NCBI GenBank assembly: GCA_963556255.1
Contig: OY744609.1
Coordinates: forward strand, 13,182,790 to 13,246,789
Length of the DNA stretch: 64,000 nucleotides
Source: Allolobophora icterica
Taxonomy: Eukaryota; Annelida; Clitellata; Crassiclitellata; Lumbricidae
Direction of reading: 5' to 3'
The notes beneath the pieces are model-generated. The model was not told the DNA's origin. It was given only the letters and a program-made list of their open reading frames with translations, and ran no database searches. The translations under genes and the position numbers were made by a program. Of the stretch, positions 24,909 to 34,219 are shown in pieces (the stretch's first letter is position 1; each line of letters starts with the position of its first letter).

Positions 24909-25080
24909 ATCAGCAGGTAATAATGCACAAGACTTTCAACTCCCACATAACTCCAACACAACATTCAAACGAAATCTAGTGCACAGTGTACAGCAGAGAT
25001 CAAGCATTTTTCAGAGACTAGATAATACTCATTGTGTTAGCCTGCGCTTCTGTTAAAAACAGACTGACTCACAGTCTCAT

Positions 25081-26951
25081 TCAACTTTCTGGAACACTGC
25101 TGACTTCGGCCAAGACGCGTATGGTTTCTCCAGCAAAAGGCTTTACTGCCTGTATTGTTATTCCATGCCTGCAGAGGACAGCTTTCAGATATGCGATCCG
25201 GCGCTCCTGAGCGGCACAGTATTCACGAAATTTCTCGAGTTCAAGCTCCACAACCTCTCGCGTCTGTCGCTCATGCTGAAGTCGTTTCTCGGCATGTATT
25301 TTCACAGAACTGATGACATCTAGAAAATGCAACAAACTGAAATGTTTCAACGTTTTTTCTGGGTAAAAATCCTCTCACTATGCTTTGGCTACAACCTTTT
25401 TGATCACGTACAATTTGTGAGATAGTGCTGGGAATATTTTCTGTCTGTTCATTGGATCATGGCCCTCCATGGGAAGGACGATATACTAAGTACCATGGAC
25501 TACACATGTATCTAAGGCTGTTATTATATAGATTTCATATTGTAATTGTAATTGTAACTGAACATTTATATAGCACCACTCAAATCAGTGGCGCTCTCGA
25601 CCCGCACTACTGCCAGCGCCGGCAAAAAGAAAGGTTTCAAGCATCTACGGAACTGAAGAGGAGAGAGGGCAAGAAGCTCATAACGTATCTGACACTTTAA
25701 ATACCAAGACGCTTACTCCTTGAATCATCAATGATGATTACAAGTACAATTCCAGTCATATTAAGAGGCAGTGTAGACAGGCGCGGTCAATATCAATATA
25801 TGCAGGCCTACACGTTTACCTTATGTTACTTGGTAATAAATGACCATATATTACAATAACCTGCAGCTGGCAATGTAATTCCCTTACATCATAATATTTC
25901 CCATGTATTTTTCATATTTACCATAATTTCATACCATTTAATATTTCATTTATATTTTATTCCTTATTGCAGTTACCATAATTTTATACATATTTGTTTG
26001 TCATAATTTCATACCATTTATTATTTTGGCAATACGCCAAAGCCTTAACAGGACCAGCAGACCAACACTTGAGTGGTATCCGTTGCTGTTGCAGAAAGCC
26101 AGGCTCAATGAAAAAGTAACGACTATGACTAAGGTGTCAAAGATCTCCATACAACTCCGCAAATAAATTGTCCTCAATGCAATCAACTTGACTAGAAATT
26201 CGACCATGAAAAGGGTTAGAATCGCAATGCAGATGAAGCGTAGAACGCGTGGAACGGCGCTGTGTCTGTGCACTTCAAGCGCATTCAGACTAGCAAGCAG
26301 CTCTGAAATCACTAGTAGTGCGTCCAACAGCACCAAGCCCACAATTCCAACTTGGAAGACACTTGAATTGAGAATCTGTGACACGATCTCTCGGTAGAAC
26401 CGCGGGTGATAACGAGATTCTGTGTATTCAGCAGAAGCCGAACTGTTTGAGTCTTCCTTTTCTATGACCCGTTCCATGCTGTCTGTCGGCTTCACCTTCT
26501 TGAAGCCATACATTCGCATCTGCAGCAAAGCAAACAATTAAAAATAACATTAATGCTGAGCCCTGGATTTCTTTATTAGCGGTTTCATTGATAGCCTGAG
26601 TTGTGTTTTACTGCTTTTCCTAATTTATGAAAAAGCCACTGACTTTCGCTTTTAAGGTATATATTATAAACAGGCTATATCATGTGCAAAACGAGAAAAA
26701 CAATTTAATCTATAAAACTACGATTCGGTAACTTCTAAACATCACCTATGAATTGGCGTACACAAAATTTGAAATAATATACAATCGTTTAGTGCCTACG
26801 GACACAAAACTTTAGGAAATTGTCTAGAAAGCCGTCGACAAGCCACAGCTTATTCTCCAACTCCATCCTACATTCTTCTGGGAAGGGGCACCTGCTGCTA
26901 CGACGCCTGGTAAACGTTTGCCATTAATAACTTTTCACCCACCTGAACCAT
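25081..26951 (-). CDS. HVCN1: Voltage-gated proton channel Hv1
   Basis: Exons on the minus strand are 26951-26943 (ATG GTT CAG, then GTGGGT donor), 26519-26015 and 25319-25081, joined in phase to give 250 residues; human Hv1 has 273. It is a four-helix voltage-sensor domain without a separate pore, plus a dimerising coiled coil. S1 is about 56-79 with the selectivity Asp (D69). S2 is 97-118 with E110 and K114, S3 is 127-147 with D131, and S4 is 153-171 (RLWRIAKIIN). The coiled coil is about 175-225, ending LKAVLCRHGI. Spacing of D69, E110, D131 and R162 equals human D112, E153, D174 and R205 exactly. It would extrude protons across the plasma or phagosomal membrane. The open frame continues upstream of the chosen ATG (to about 27025), so a further N-terminal exon is possible. 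The otopetrin-like gene lies divergently upstream. Confidence 0.93.
25533..25615 (-). repeat. LINE/SINE 3' tail in Hv1 intron
   Basis: On the minus strand it reads GTGGTGCTATATAAATGTTC followed by repeated TTACAATTACAAT, the tail family shared with 6549 and 30443. It lies within the Hv1 intron between 25320 and 26014, which otherwise has no features. Confidence 0.55.
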
Positions 26952-26968
26952 GTCTAGAAAGCCGTCGA
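26821..26968. repeat. 18-bp direct repeat around the first Hv1 exon
   Basis: TGTCTAGAAAGCCGTCGA occurs at 26821-26838 and 26951-26968, 130 bp apart. The second copy overlaps the proposed Hv1 start codon and leader. The first lies within the first intron. Confidence 0.85.
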
Positions 26969-27211
26969 TTTCTGAATTTCGATTCTGTAGGTTCTGGTTT
27001 CTTAAAGTGAAGTCCAAATATGCACGCGAAATGAAAATTAATCAAAAAAGGATAACATAAATCATCATAAACAGATAACCTTATTTATGGCATAATTCAC
27101 GCAGCTAGTTCAACGGCAGTCCCTTTATCAGCTGCCCAAGTTTTGTAGCGCCTATACATTGCATTTCGATACAACTATTTATTGTGAACCAACAATACAA
27201 TATAGTGATAG

Positions 27212-27480
27212 CAGTGCTTTTTTCTGGAAAAAAGGTTCTGGAACGGAATAATAGGTTCCGGAACGGAATAATTATGGGCGGGTTATAGGCCTAATCCCGA
27301 GAAAACGGGATTGGGGGTTTGGAGGGGTCTCATCAAACACTGAAAACAGTTCAAAACACTGAAATTAAATTAAAATAACTAAATTATTGTTTTTATTATT
27401 AAAATAAATAAATTATTTTTAGTACCTGAAAAAGGTGCCGGAACGCCGTTCCGGCGCGTTCCGGCTGAAAAAAAGCACTG
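27212..27480. mobile_element. hAT-type MITE, 269 bp
   Basis: The ends CAGTGCTTTTTTCTGG and, inverted, CAGTGCTTTTTTTCAG match, and GTTCCGGAACG-type motifs lie just inside both ends. The flanks (AGTGATAG, AGTTAGCC) do not form a clean 8-bp duplication, so an end may have shifted or decayed. Confidence 0.75.
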
Positions 27481-27599
27481 AGTTAGCCTATAGTCACATT
27501 TAACAATATTAAGCTAGAGGTTTAACGTGTATATAGACTACCCTACAACTTCAACTGACTAAACGAAATTATTGATTAAATTGGCTTAAAACAAGCCAA

Positions 27600-27872
27600 T
27601 ATAAAAAATCGAGGATGCTAAGGTGGAAATCGCTGGTGATGGTGGTCATGGCCACGGTGCAGGCCGAGTGGAACCAGGAGAGGATAGCTTGAAGATTTCG
27701 GCTTCACATTTCAGTCGCGAGTGAAAGGCTGCAGAAGCGAGGGCAAGAGGGGAAGTTGTGAGATTGACAGGCGAGAGATTGGGACCCCTATGAGCGAGCT
27801 GGTGGAAATCTCTTGGGAGTTCGCTACAAAGAGCTGGCGAGTATGCGCCTATGCATGCGTGCACTTAGGTAG
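27600..27872 (-). pseudogene. LINE (L2-like) C-terminal relic
   Basis: The minus strand encodes ELPRDFHQLAH, then AFHSRLKCEAEIFKLSSPGS. The same pattern occurs at 47227-47460 (DLPKDLRQFAHPP, TFHSRLKTELFKLSYP). It is the extreme C-terminus of an L2-type reverse transcriptase, followed by an untranslated tail toward 27600. Confidence 0.65.
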
Positions 27873-27877
27873 CTATG

Positions 27878-28685
27878 CAGTCTTGTTGTACTCGAGAGTC
27901 GAGACCAAGGTCTTGTTCCCGAGTGCACTCGAGTTCGTTTTGAAAAGTCTTGGTCTTGGCCTTGGTCTTGGTCTTGAGACCAAAAGTCTTGGTCTTGGTC
28001 TTGAGGTTCAAAGTCTTGGTCTTGGTCTTGCAAGGCAAAGACCAAGACTTTTGTCAACATGAACAGCTAGTCATTTAACAAAACGCAAGAATTATAAAAA
28101 TTTATCCAATAATTACTAACACAATTGCTCTAGTATTTATACGGTGTGCATGAGGCTTTACTGTTGTTTTGGACAATTATTTTGACTTCCGGTTATTTAC
28201 TATGGAATGATTTCAAAACAGACTCACGATTTATACATTTACATCCAGTGCTTGAAAAGCTGCTGCGTTTGCCAGAATTTTTATGAGGACGTCTTGGTCA
28301 GAAATTTCTGAGCGAATTGGTTTTTATAAAATGCAACAGGCATTTGGAATAACATTTCGCATGAAGGACTTTTGTAAATACTAATTCAGAATTCTCTCCA
28401 GTCTGCATTTAGAGTTGGTTTGCTTGAATAAAATAAAAGACTCATGTTTTCATTAAAATAGCGAATAGTCCGACTTGACAAGTTTTAGTAAGGAATAGCA
28501 GTCTGGATATGATTGTGATTTTTTGGCTCTTGGTCTTGAATTTCAAAGTCTTGGTCTTGGTCTTGGTCTTGAGGTTCAAAGTCTTGGTCCTGAGGTTCAA
28601 AGTCTTGGTCTTGGTCTAGGTCTTGAGGTTCAAAGTCTTGGTCTTGGTCTTGGTCTTGAGGTTTAAAGTATTGACAACAAGACTG
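27878..28685. mobile_element. hAT element with GTCTTG subterminal repeats, copy 2 (808 bp)
   Basis: It has the same ends (CAGTCTTGTTGT..., ...GACAACAAGACTG) and the same interior as copy 1 at 20778. The flanks TAGCTATG and AGCCTATG look like an 8-bp duplication altered by a small indel. It has no transposase frame. Confidence 0.88.
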
Positions 28686-29217
28686 AGCCTATGTGTGTAT
28701 ATATCTGCGATTTTCGTGTAACTCTCTTGATTAGCATGGGCCATTTGGCCTATAAGCTTATAATATTTCTCACACCTAACCTAATTATAGGTTTACAATA
28801 GTCAACTGTGGAATGGAAATAACAAGAAAATCTTAATTTCCGGTATGTTTCCTTTCTGTCTTAATAAAAGATAGCACTTTATTACCAATAACCTCTTTGT
28901 ATATCTAGCGCTCTTATAAATTATATCATTTCTAAACGTGAAACAAGTGGAGAGAAGGCGTAAAATTTCCAAGGGGCGAAATGTGAGGAGCGAATAGGCC
29001 TATTTCGGGGCGAAAATCCGCAAACTAGTTAAGTGTCATTGACGTCGCAAATTAAATGTAATTATAATAACAGAACTGTCATTAGCAACAAAACAATGCA
29101 CTGAAAACAATTAAAGTCACCAGTGACACCACCACGCACAAGCGCGGAACCAAACCAATGTATTCCGATCTATAGTTGATAGATAGGCCTAGTATCATAC
29201 TCAGAGTCATGCTGACG

Positions 29218-29285
29218 ATGATGATGACGATGCATGATGATGATGGTGGTGATGATGATGGTGGTAGTGGTGTTTATGGCGGTGG

Positions 29286-29347
<62 letters not shown>

Positions 29348-29382
29348 GTGATGATGAAGATGATGATGATGATGATGATGAC
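29218..29382. repeat. (GAT)n microsatellite
   Basis: Mixed GATGAT and GGTGGT repeats, perfect over about 29285-29345. The poly-Asp, poly-Ile and poly-His frames across it are by-products. Confidence 0.95.
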
Positions 29383-29860
29383 ATAGAGGAATAACCACAA
29401 GATCAACAGCCAGGCACTGATGATGGTTGCTCACTTTAGCAATTATCTCTGACGTGCAATTAAATTAGACAGCCTTTCGCCTGTTTCTAGTTTTTTTCCT
29501 TCGACGCAATTATCGCAAACTATAAGTGTGCAATTGTCGTGTCAAGTGTCTCCAAATTCATTCGATGCAAGAAGCATCACAGTGAAAAGTAGGATTGACT
29601 CTAGTACAATACAGCATCCAGGAACAAAAGAAGAATTGGTCTACAGATCACAAGTAGTCAGATCTCGATGCGCTTGGAAATTTATAACTTTCAAGTAAGT
29701 ACAGCTCCAATATCCTAAGTGGAACGCTAAGGAAGCTCTCATTTGCTGCTCTTCGGCCCTTGAGCCAGTGACGGATTTTGACTTGTGAGACCCTATAATA
29801 CAGTATGTAACGCTTGGAGGCCCGTGTTTATATATATTACACTAGAAAGTCTCACAAAAC

Positions 29861-29863
<3 letters not shown>

Positions 29864-29928
<65 letters not shown>
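29864..29928. repeat. (AT)n microsatellite
   Basis: Perfect AT dinucleotide run of 65 bases. Confidence 0.98.
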
Positions 29929-29930
<2 letters not shown>

Positions 29931-30423
29931 CTTTTAATTATCTAACAGTAGGCCTAAGTCATTTAAAGTGAACAATTCATATTATTTTTAAATGAATGCA
30001 TTTACTCAGGGAGATGGAATTTGCTGCACAAGCCGTTTTAAAAGGTTCCTGCAGATTGTGAGGCCCTAAGCTGTAGCTTTTTTTTATCTTATGCCTGATT
30101 CCAGCACTGCCTTGAGCCAACAGTGGACGAATCACTCGGATGAATCCAGATCTGGTCGACATGCGCAGCTTTTGTGTAGCGCTAAGACATTTCGGAGCTT
30201 ATTTTTACATCACATTAATTCCAAGGTTCTGGACATTATACATTTCAAGGCTTGTCGTTTACTTGTAAGCCTAATCCGGCAGCAAATTCTACTGTTTTGT
30301 CATAGAGACAAGACTTGTTCAGGGAATTCGCTAAGCAGGCTCGAAACAACCATCAGCGGATTGCAGACCCAGTGAGCTAACGGAATAGACCATTGTTTGG
30401 TCCGTGTGTTATTCGAACGTGGT

Positions 30424-30515
30424 CTTGTATATTAGAGATTAGATTACTTGAACAGGCGCTATATAAATACGCACTAGTAATTATAATTATGGGCTTACAA
30501 TTACAATTACATTGT
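30424..30515 (+). repeat. LINE/SINE 3' tail directly upstream of the otopetrin-like start
   Basis: ACAGGCGCTATATAAATACG followed by AATTATAATTATGG and TTACAATTACAATTACATT is a member of the dispersed tail family. It ends about 10 bp before the start codon at 30524, so this insertion probably forms part of the gene's leader or promoter. Confidence 0.6.
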
Positions 30516-30523
30516 AGCTGCAA

Positions 30524-32389
30524 ATGTCGTCAGGAACGAATGTCTCGTCACAAGACGAGAAATCTACGTTACTGGATTCAGACAATCAACCGAATACAAA
30601 AGAGAATGTCGTAGGTCCACCAGTGGTATGTGGAAGCAACACTGGGGTGGTTCCACCGGAAGTAGATCGTTACGGTGACGACAGAATTGACACCGCAAAC
30701 TTGGCAGACAATATGGATGCTCAAAGAAACAGCGAGGAAAGTGGAAAGCACCAGATGTATTTGGTTGCAATCTTGATGGTAATGTTGATCATAGTCACGA
30801 TGGCTTTCACTCAATCTCTGTCTCCCTACATGATCCTAAATGGCGACAGTTCGATGGCACAAAAGACCCTCATCTATTACATGATCGCCGGACTACTTGT
30901 CATCTTCTTCCTGTTAGGTTTCTACCGCCGAATCACATTAGATGTCAGACATGCCAGCGGTAATGGTTCAACTCGAGTGCAGAAGGTTAACAAAATTCTC
31001 AGCAATTATCTGTCCGTGGTCGGAATGTCTTTCTTCTTTCCGTTTGCATGCGCGTTGGATCTTTGTTACATCGTGGCTGGAACAACTTGCGATGCACAGT
31101 GGAGAACGTTGTCGAAATTATGCACGGAACAAATTTACCATAAGTACTGGGTCGACGTGTTCTACCACGTGACGCGTATTGTCTTCATGGGAGCAGAACT
31201 TCTCTTTTGTCTGCAATTCCACAAAACGCGCTTCACGACGAATCCGCTCGCTCGGCTCGGACTGATGCTGATCATGGTAGTGAACATTGCACTCTGGTTT
31301 GAATCTCTGATCCACGAGACGGAGGATCGAGACGCAGTGAGCGAGGTCAAACTGAAAATGGTCAACGCCTTCTGCAAGATCTCCGAAGTTACCGGTACTG
31401 AAAGTACTAACGACACGAAGCAGCTACAGCTATGCCTCAACGAAACGAGCAGCATTCAGAAAATGTCCCATGACGCGACAAGTTTCCTGTACCCGTTCAC
31501 AATTGAGTTTTCTCTGCTAGTTGGTGAATTTCTTGCGCATAAATTCTTCAGCTGCAAAGACAGAAGCAACGAAAACCAACATGATCCGGTTGAAACCAAC
31601 GAAGATCGGCAAGATCAACTGCGTGAAGGAAATGGAGCACAGAATAATGTTGAAAACCAACGTGGGTCATCAACAACCTACTTGCCCGGATCTGTGCTGA
31701 TCGTAGCGATCGGGGTAAGCGCAAACATCGCATTTATTACTCTGGCTTTCTTCGCACACGCTACCAATAGTCAGCCAGACGAGAAGGATATGCCGAATGC
31801 GGTCGCTTTCTTCCACATCTGTTCCGTTTTCTATTACACTCTGATGCTCTTCTTCGTCATCCTAGGATTCATCTGCGGCTGCAAGTTCGAGATTCGACAG
31901 AGGAAGATTCGAGGCATCGACTACCTGGTCCTGATGTCGGCGTTTGGTCCTTTGATGTACGGTCAAATCTATGTAACGGCAATATCTCGAAATATGTCAC
32001 GCATCGGCAACACAGAACCTGGCAAACCTCAGGTCATAATCGCTGACTTTGTAACCAACATCGTTCAGCTTAGTCTTCAGGCGGTTTTTGTATTCTTCGC
32101 CGACAGGGTTAAACCTTTAACAGCAGAGCAGCGCACTGAAAACCTCTTACGACATTTACATGGGGCCTTCAAAGCAGTTGTTTTCGTCATGGCCATCTAC
32201 AATTTAACCAACTGGATAATTGACAGCATCTTGCTGGTTAATTTTTCTTTCAAAAGAGAATTCCTGGATCAGATATTTGAACAGGACAGCTGGTTCTTTG
32301 TGGACGGAATACTACTTCCGTTGTCAATTTTCTCCCGTTTTAACAGCTTTCTGCTTTTCACGAGGGCGTATCTAAGCGAAAAGGCTTAG
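30524..32389 (+). CDS. Otopetrin-like proton channel, single exon
   Basis: The frame of 621 codons starts at ATG 30524, with an in-frame TAG nine bases upstream (TAG CTG CAA ATG), and has no internal splice signals that need removing. Twelve hydrophobic segments are visible at about 78-97, 114-134, 160-186, 207-230, 242-264, 320-342, 386-410, 424-450, 464-486, 503-526, 547-570 and 590-613, in two six-helix halves. Family hallmarks are NIALWFESLIHE (254-265), LYPFTIEFSLL (322-332) and the C-terminal LLPLSIFSRFNSFLLF. Otopetrins are dimeric, acid-activated proton channels of the plasma membrane and vesicles, used in sour sensing and in acid-base control including otolith or skeleton mineral formation. 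The N-terminal 75 residues are hydrophilic. This is a divergent member; orthology to OTOP1, 2 or 3 is not claimed. The lack of introns could mean a retrogene. Confidence 0.87.
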   Translation: MSSGTNVSSQDEKSTLLDSDNQPNTKENVVGPPVVCGSNTGVVPPEVDRYGDDRIDTANLADNMDAQRNSEESGKHQMYLVAILMVMLIIVTMAFTQSLSPYMILNGDSSMAQKTLIYYMIAGLLVIFFLLGFYRRITLDVRHASGNGSTRVQKVNKILSNYLSVVGMSFFFPFACALDLCYIVAGTTCDAQWRTLSKLCTEQIYHKYWVDVFYHVTRIVFMGAELLFCLQFHKTRFTTNPLARLGLMLIMVVNIALWFESLIHETEDRDAVSEVKLKMVNAFCKISEVTGTESTNDTKQLQLCLNETSSIQKMSHDATSFLYPFTIEFSLLVGEFLAHKFFSCKDRSNENQHDPVETNEDRQDQLREGNGAQNNVENQRGSSTTYLPGSVLIVAIGVSANIAFITLAFFAHATNSQPDEKDMPNAVAFFHICSVFYYTLMLFFVILGFICGCKFEIRQRKIRGIDYLVLMSAFGPLMYGQIYVTAISRNMSRIGNTEPGKPQVIIADFVTNIVQLSLQAVFVFFADRVKPLTAEQRTENLLRHLHGAFKAVVFVMAIYNLTNWIIDSILLVNFSFKREFLDQIFEQDSWFFVDGILLPLSIFSRFNSFLLFTRAYLSEKA

Positions 32390-32693
32390 ATTTAACCCTT
32401 TCTATGTACAGTTTATCTTATAGACATACATCAAACTACGATACAGTTAGGCCTATAGCATTATGCATGCACATATAGGCCTACAGGGTACTAAAACTTT
32501 TGACGCTACTTAAATAAACAACTGAGACGAAATGTGAAAAAAAAATAAACTCTAAATATGTATATGCTTATGGGTGATGTAGATGTCGATGAATGCCTCT
32601 GACAGCATATTCATGAGCATTAGATAGGACCATATGGGCTCAATACGGGACTCACCATATATAGGGATATGGGTCCTACATGGGCACCGAGTG
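32390..32693. other. 3' region of the otopetrin-like gene
   Basis: A candidate polyadenylation signal AATAAA occurs at about 32513 and again near 32544. Beyond it CATATGGG and ATGGGTCC-type words recur, also seen at 45405-45490, suggesting a degraded dispersed repeat. Confidence 0.45.
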
Positions 32694-32866
32694 CAGAGGC
32701 GTAGCGACCGCCCTCCGTACCCTCCGACCGGAGGGGGCCCCGCAAGGAAGGGGGCCCCTAAAAGTGGCAAAAAACAACCGTGAACGGCGTGAAGTCATTA
32801 TAATACAGTTTTGATACATAACATAATGCTATTGGCTACGTCATCAGACTTCAGTTATCTGTTGGC

Positions 32867-32890
32867 TAGGGTTAGGGTTAGGGTTACCCT
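32867..32890. repeat. Interstitial telomere-like repeat, head-to-head
   Basis: TAGGGTTAGGGTTAGGGTTA is followed by CCCT. After the nested MITE the sequence resumes as GTTACCCTAACCCTG (33120-33134), so before insertion the site read as inverted telomere-like repeats meeting head to head. Confidence 0.8.
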
Positions 32891-33119
32891 CAGTGGCGTC
32901 ACGAGGAGGTGCGGGGGGGTGCGGACCGCACCGGGTGACACCCTCAGAGGGGGTGACACCCAAGATGAGAAAATGATGAAATTTTTGGAAGATGAGGAAT
33001 TCCTAAAAAAAGGTCATCACTTTTTTGGGGAGACGAATTTCTAAAAAAGGTCATCAATTTTTTAGGGTGACACCATGACTTTACCGCACCGGGTGACACC
33101 AGCCCTAGTGACGCCACTG
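32891..33119. mobile_element. Nested hAT-type MITE, 229 bp
   Basis: The ends are CAGTGGCGTCACGAGG and, inverted, CAGTGGCGTCACTAGG, with GCACCGGGTGACACC motifs inside both ends. It has a perfect 8-bp duplication GTTACCCT at 32883-32890 and 33120-33127. Confidence 0.95.
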
Positions 33120-33280
33120 GTTACCCTAACCCTGAAGGTCTATGTATACATAATATGAACCCTGAATATTGTATATTACCGCATTCCAGTTTCCCCATTG
33201 AGGGGCCCCGGACGTATGTTCGGAGGGGGCCACGTTATTTGTTGCTACGGCTCTGACCGAGTGAGCATGCTGACAGAGGT

Positions 33281-33999
33281 AATTGAAGGGCTTGCAGCAA
33301 TAACCAGGTATGTCGGATTTTTTTAGTTTTGGGAAAATGGCTTCAAAGATTTGACACTTCAAACTGTTGTATCTAAGCCATTATAGGGCCTACGAGATAT
33401 TGATAAGCTGTTTGAAGTACCATGCGAGTTATTATTGTCTTTCACGAAATTGTTACATAATGCAATGCAAAAGATAACATTAATGTTTTTTTCACGACAT
33501 TTTGTTTCATACCTGGTTATTGACACTCAATAACCCAGTATGAAGCAAAAGTCGTGTGCTGTTAGTCGACATACCTTATTCTTCCACCAAATGGTGACTA
33601 GCACACAGTACAAATTAATCGTGTAATAAGAAGGTAAGTCATCATAGCTACATTACAGTAAGAAAAAAATAACGCAAAATCAGTTAATTGTAGAGTAAGT
33701 AAGAGACAATTACCGGGTATGTCAAATAACCTGATTATTGCACCGGTTTTAATACAAAGATTACAAGAAAAAACGGCAATTTTTGTTATCATACCGGGTT
33801 ATTGCATTGGAGTAATGCTGCCGGCTGCTAAATACCATATGTCGACATACTGTTTTATCCAAAAGCCAAATCAAAAATAATCAGATTTGCACCAAATTTG
33901 CAGGGTATATAGAATACAATATTCCGAGCACGCTGGCATACTTTTTCACATAAACCAGGTATGTCGACATACCTGGTTATTGAGGCGGGCCCTTCAATT
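33281..33999. mobile_element. 719-bp inverted-repeat element with internal GGTATGTC motifs
   Basis: The ends 33281-33315 and 33965-33999 form a 35-bp inverted repeat with about six mismatches, including 18 perfect bases CAATAACCAGGTATGTCG. Related words (ACCGGGTATGTC, ACCTGGTTATTG, ATACCGGGTTATTG) recur inside, and at the right end they meet as a perfect 26-bp palindrome at 33953-33978. It has no coding frame and no clear target duplication, so the class is unknown. Confidence 0.6.
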
Positions 34000-34119
34000 G
34001 TATTCGGACTCTCTGGTATACTGTCCGATCTATAGGATCAAGTCATACCTTTTTTCGCGTTCATTCACTCGCTGTGGTCGGAATGTCATCGGATCTGTGC
34101 TGATCGTCATATATATGAC

Positions 34120-34215
34120 CAGGGTTTGGAATTGTCGGGGGATGGGGGTTCAATCTCTATATATGACCCCCACAGTTAAGTCTTCATTGCACATCCCAGG
34201 GGTCGTTTCCAACCC
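34120..34215. mobile_element. Partial copy of the MITE at 40464
   Basis: It begins CAGGGTTTGGAATTGTCGGG and continues with GTTAAGTCTTCATTGCACA, matching the left end and interior of the 40464-40607 element. The right end is not recognisable. Confidence 0.5.
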
Positions 34216-34219
34216 CATC

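Larger units (their letters stand above)
28700..30420. other. Hv1-otopetrin intergenic DNA
   Basis: It contains GGGGCGAAATGTG-type sequence at about 28950-29030 that recurs at 35340-35400, a (GAT)n tract and an (AT)n tract. No exon or promoter motif could be assigned, although regulatory DNA for the two divergent proton-channel genes would be expected here. Confidence 0.4.
32694..33255. mobile_element. hAT-type MITE, 562 bp, host of a nested MITE
   Basis: The ends are CAGAGGCGTAGCGAC and, inverted, CAGAGCCGTAGCAAC, with a perfect 8-bp duplication ACCGAGTG at 32686-32693 and 33256-33263. Subterminal GGAGGGGGCC motifs occur on both sides. Its centre carries a telomere-like palindrome that is interrupted by the element at 32891-33119. 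Confidence 0.92.
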
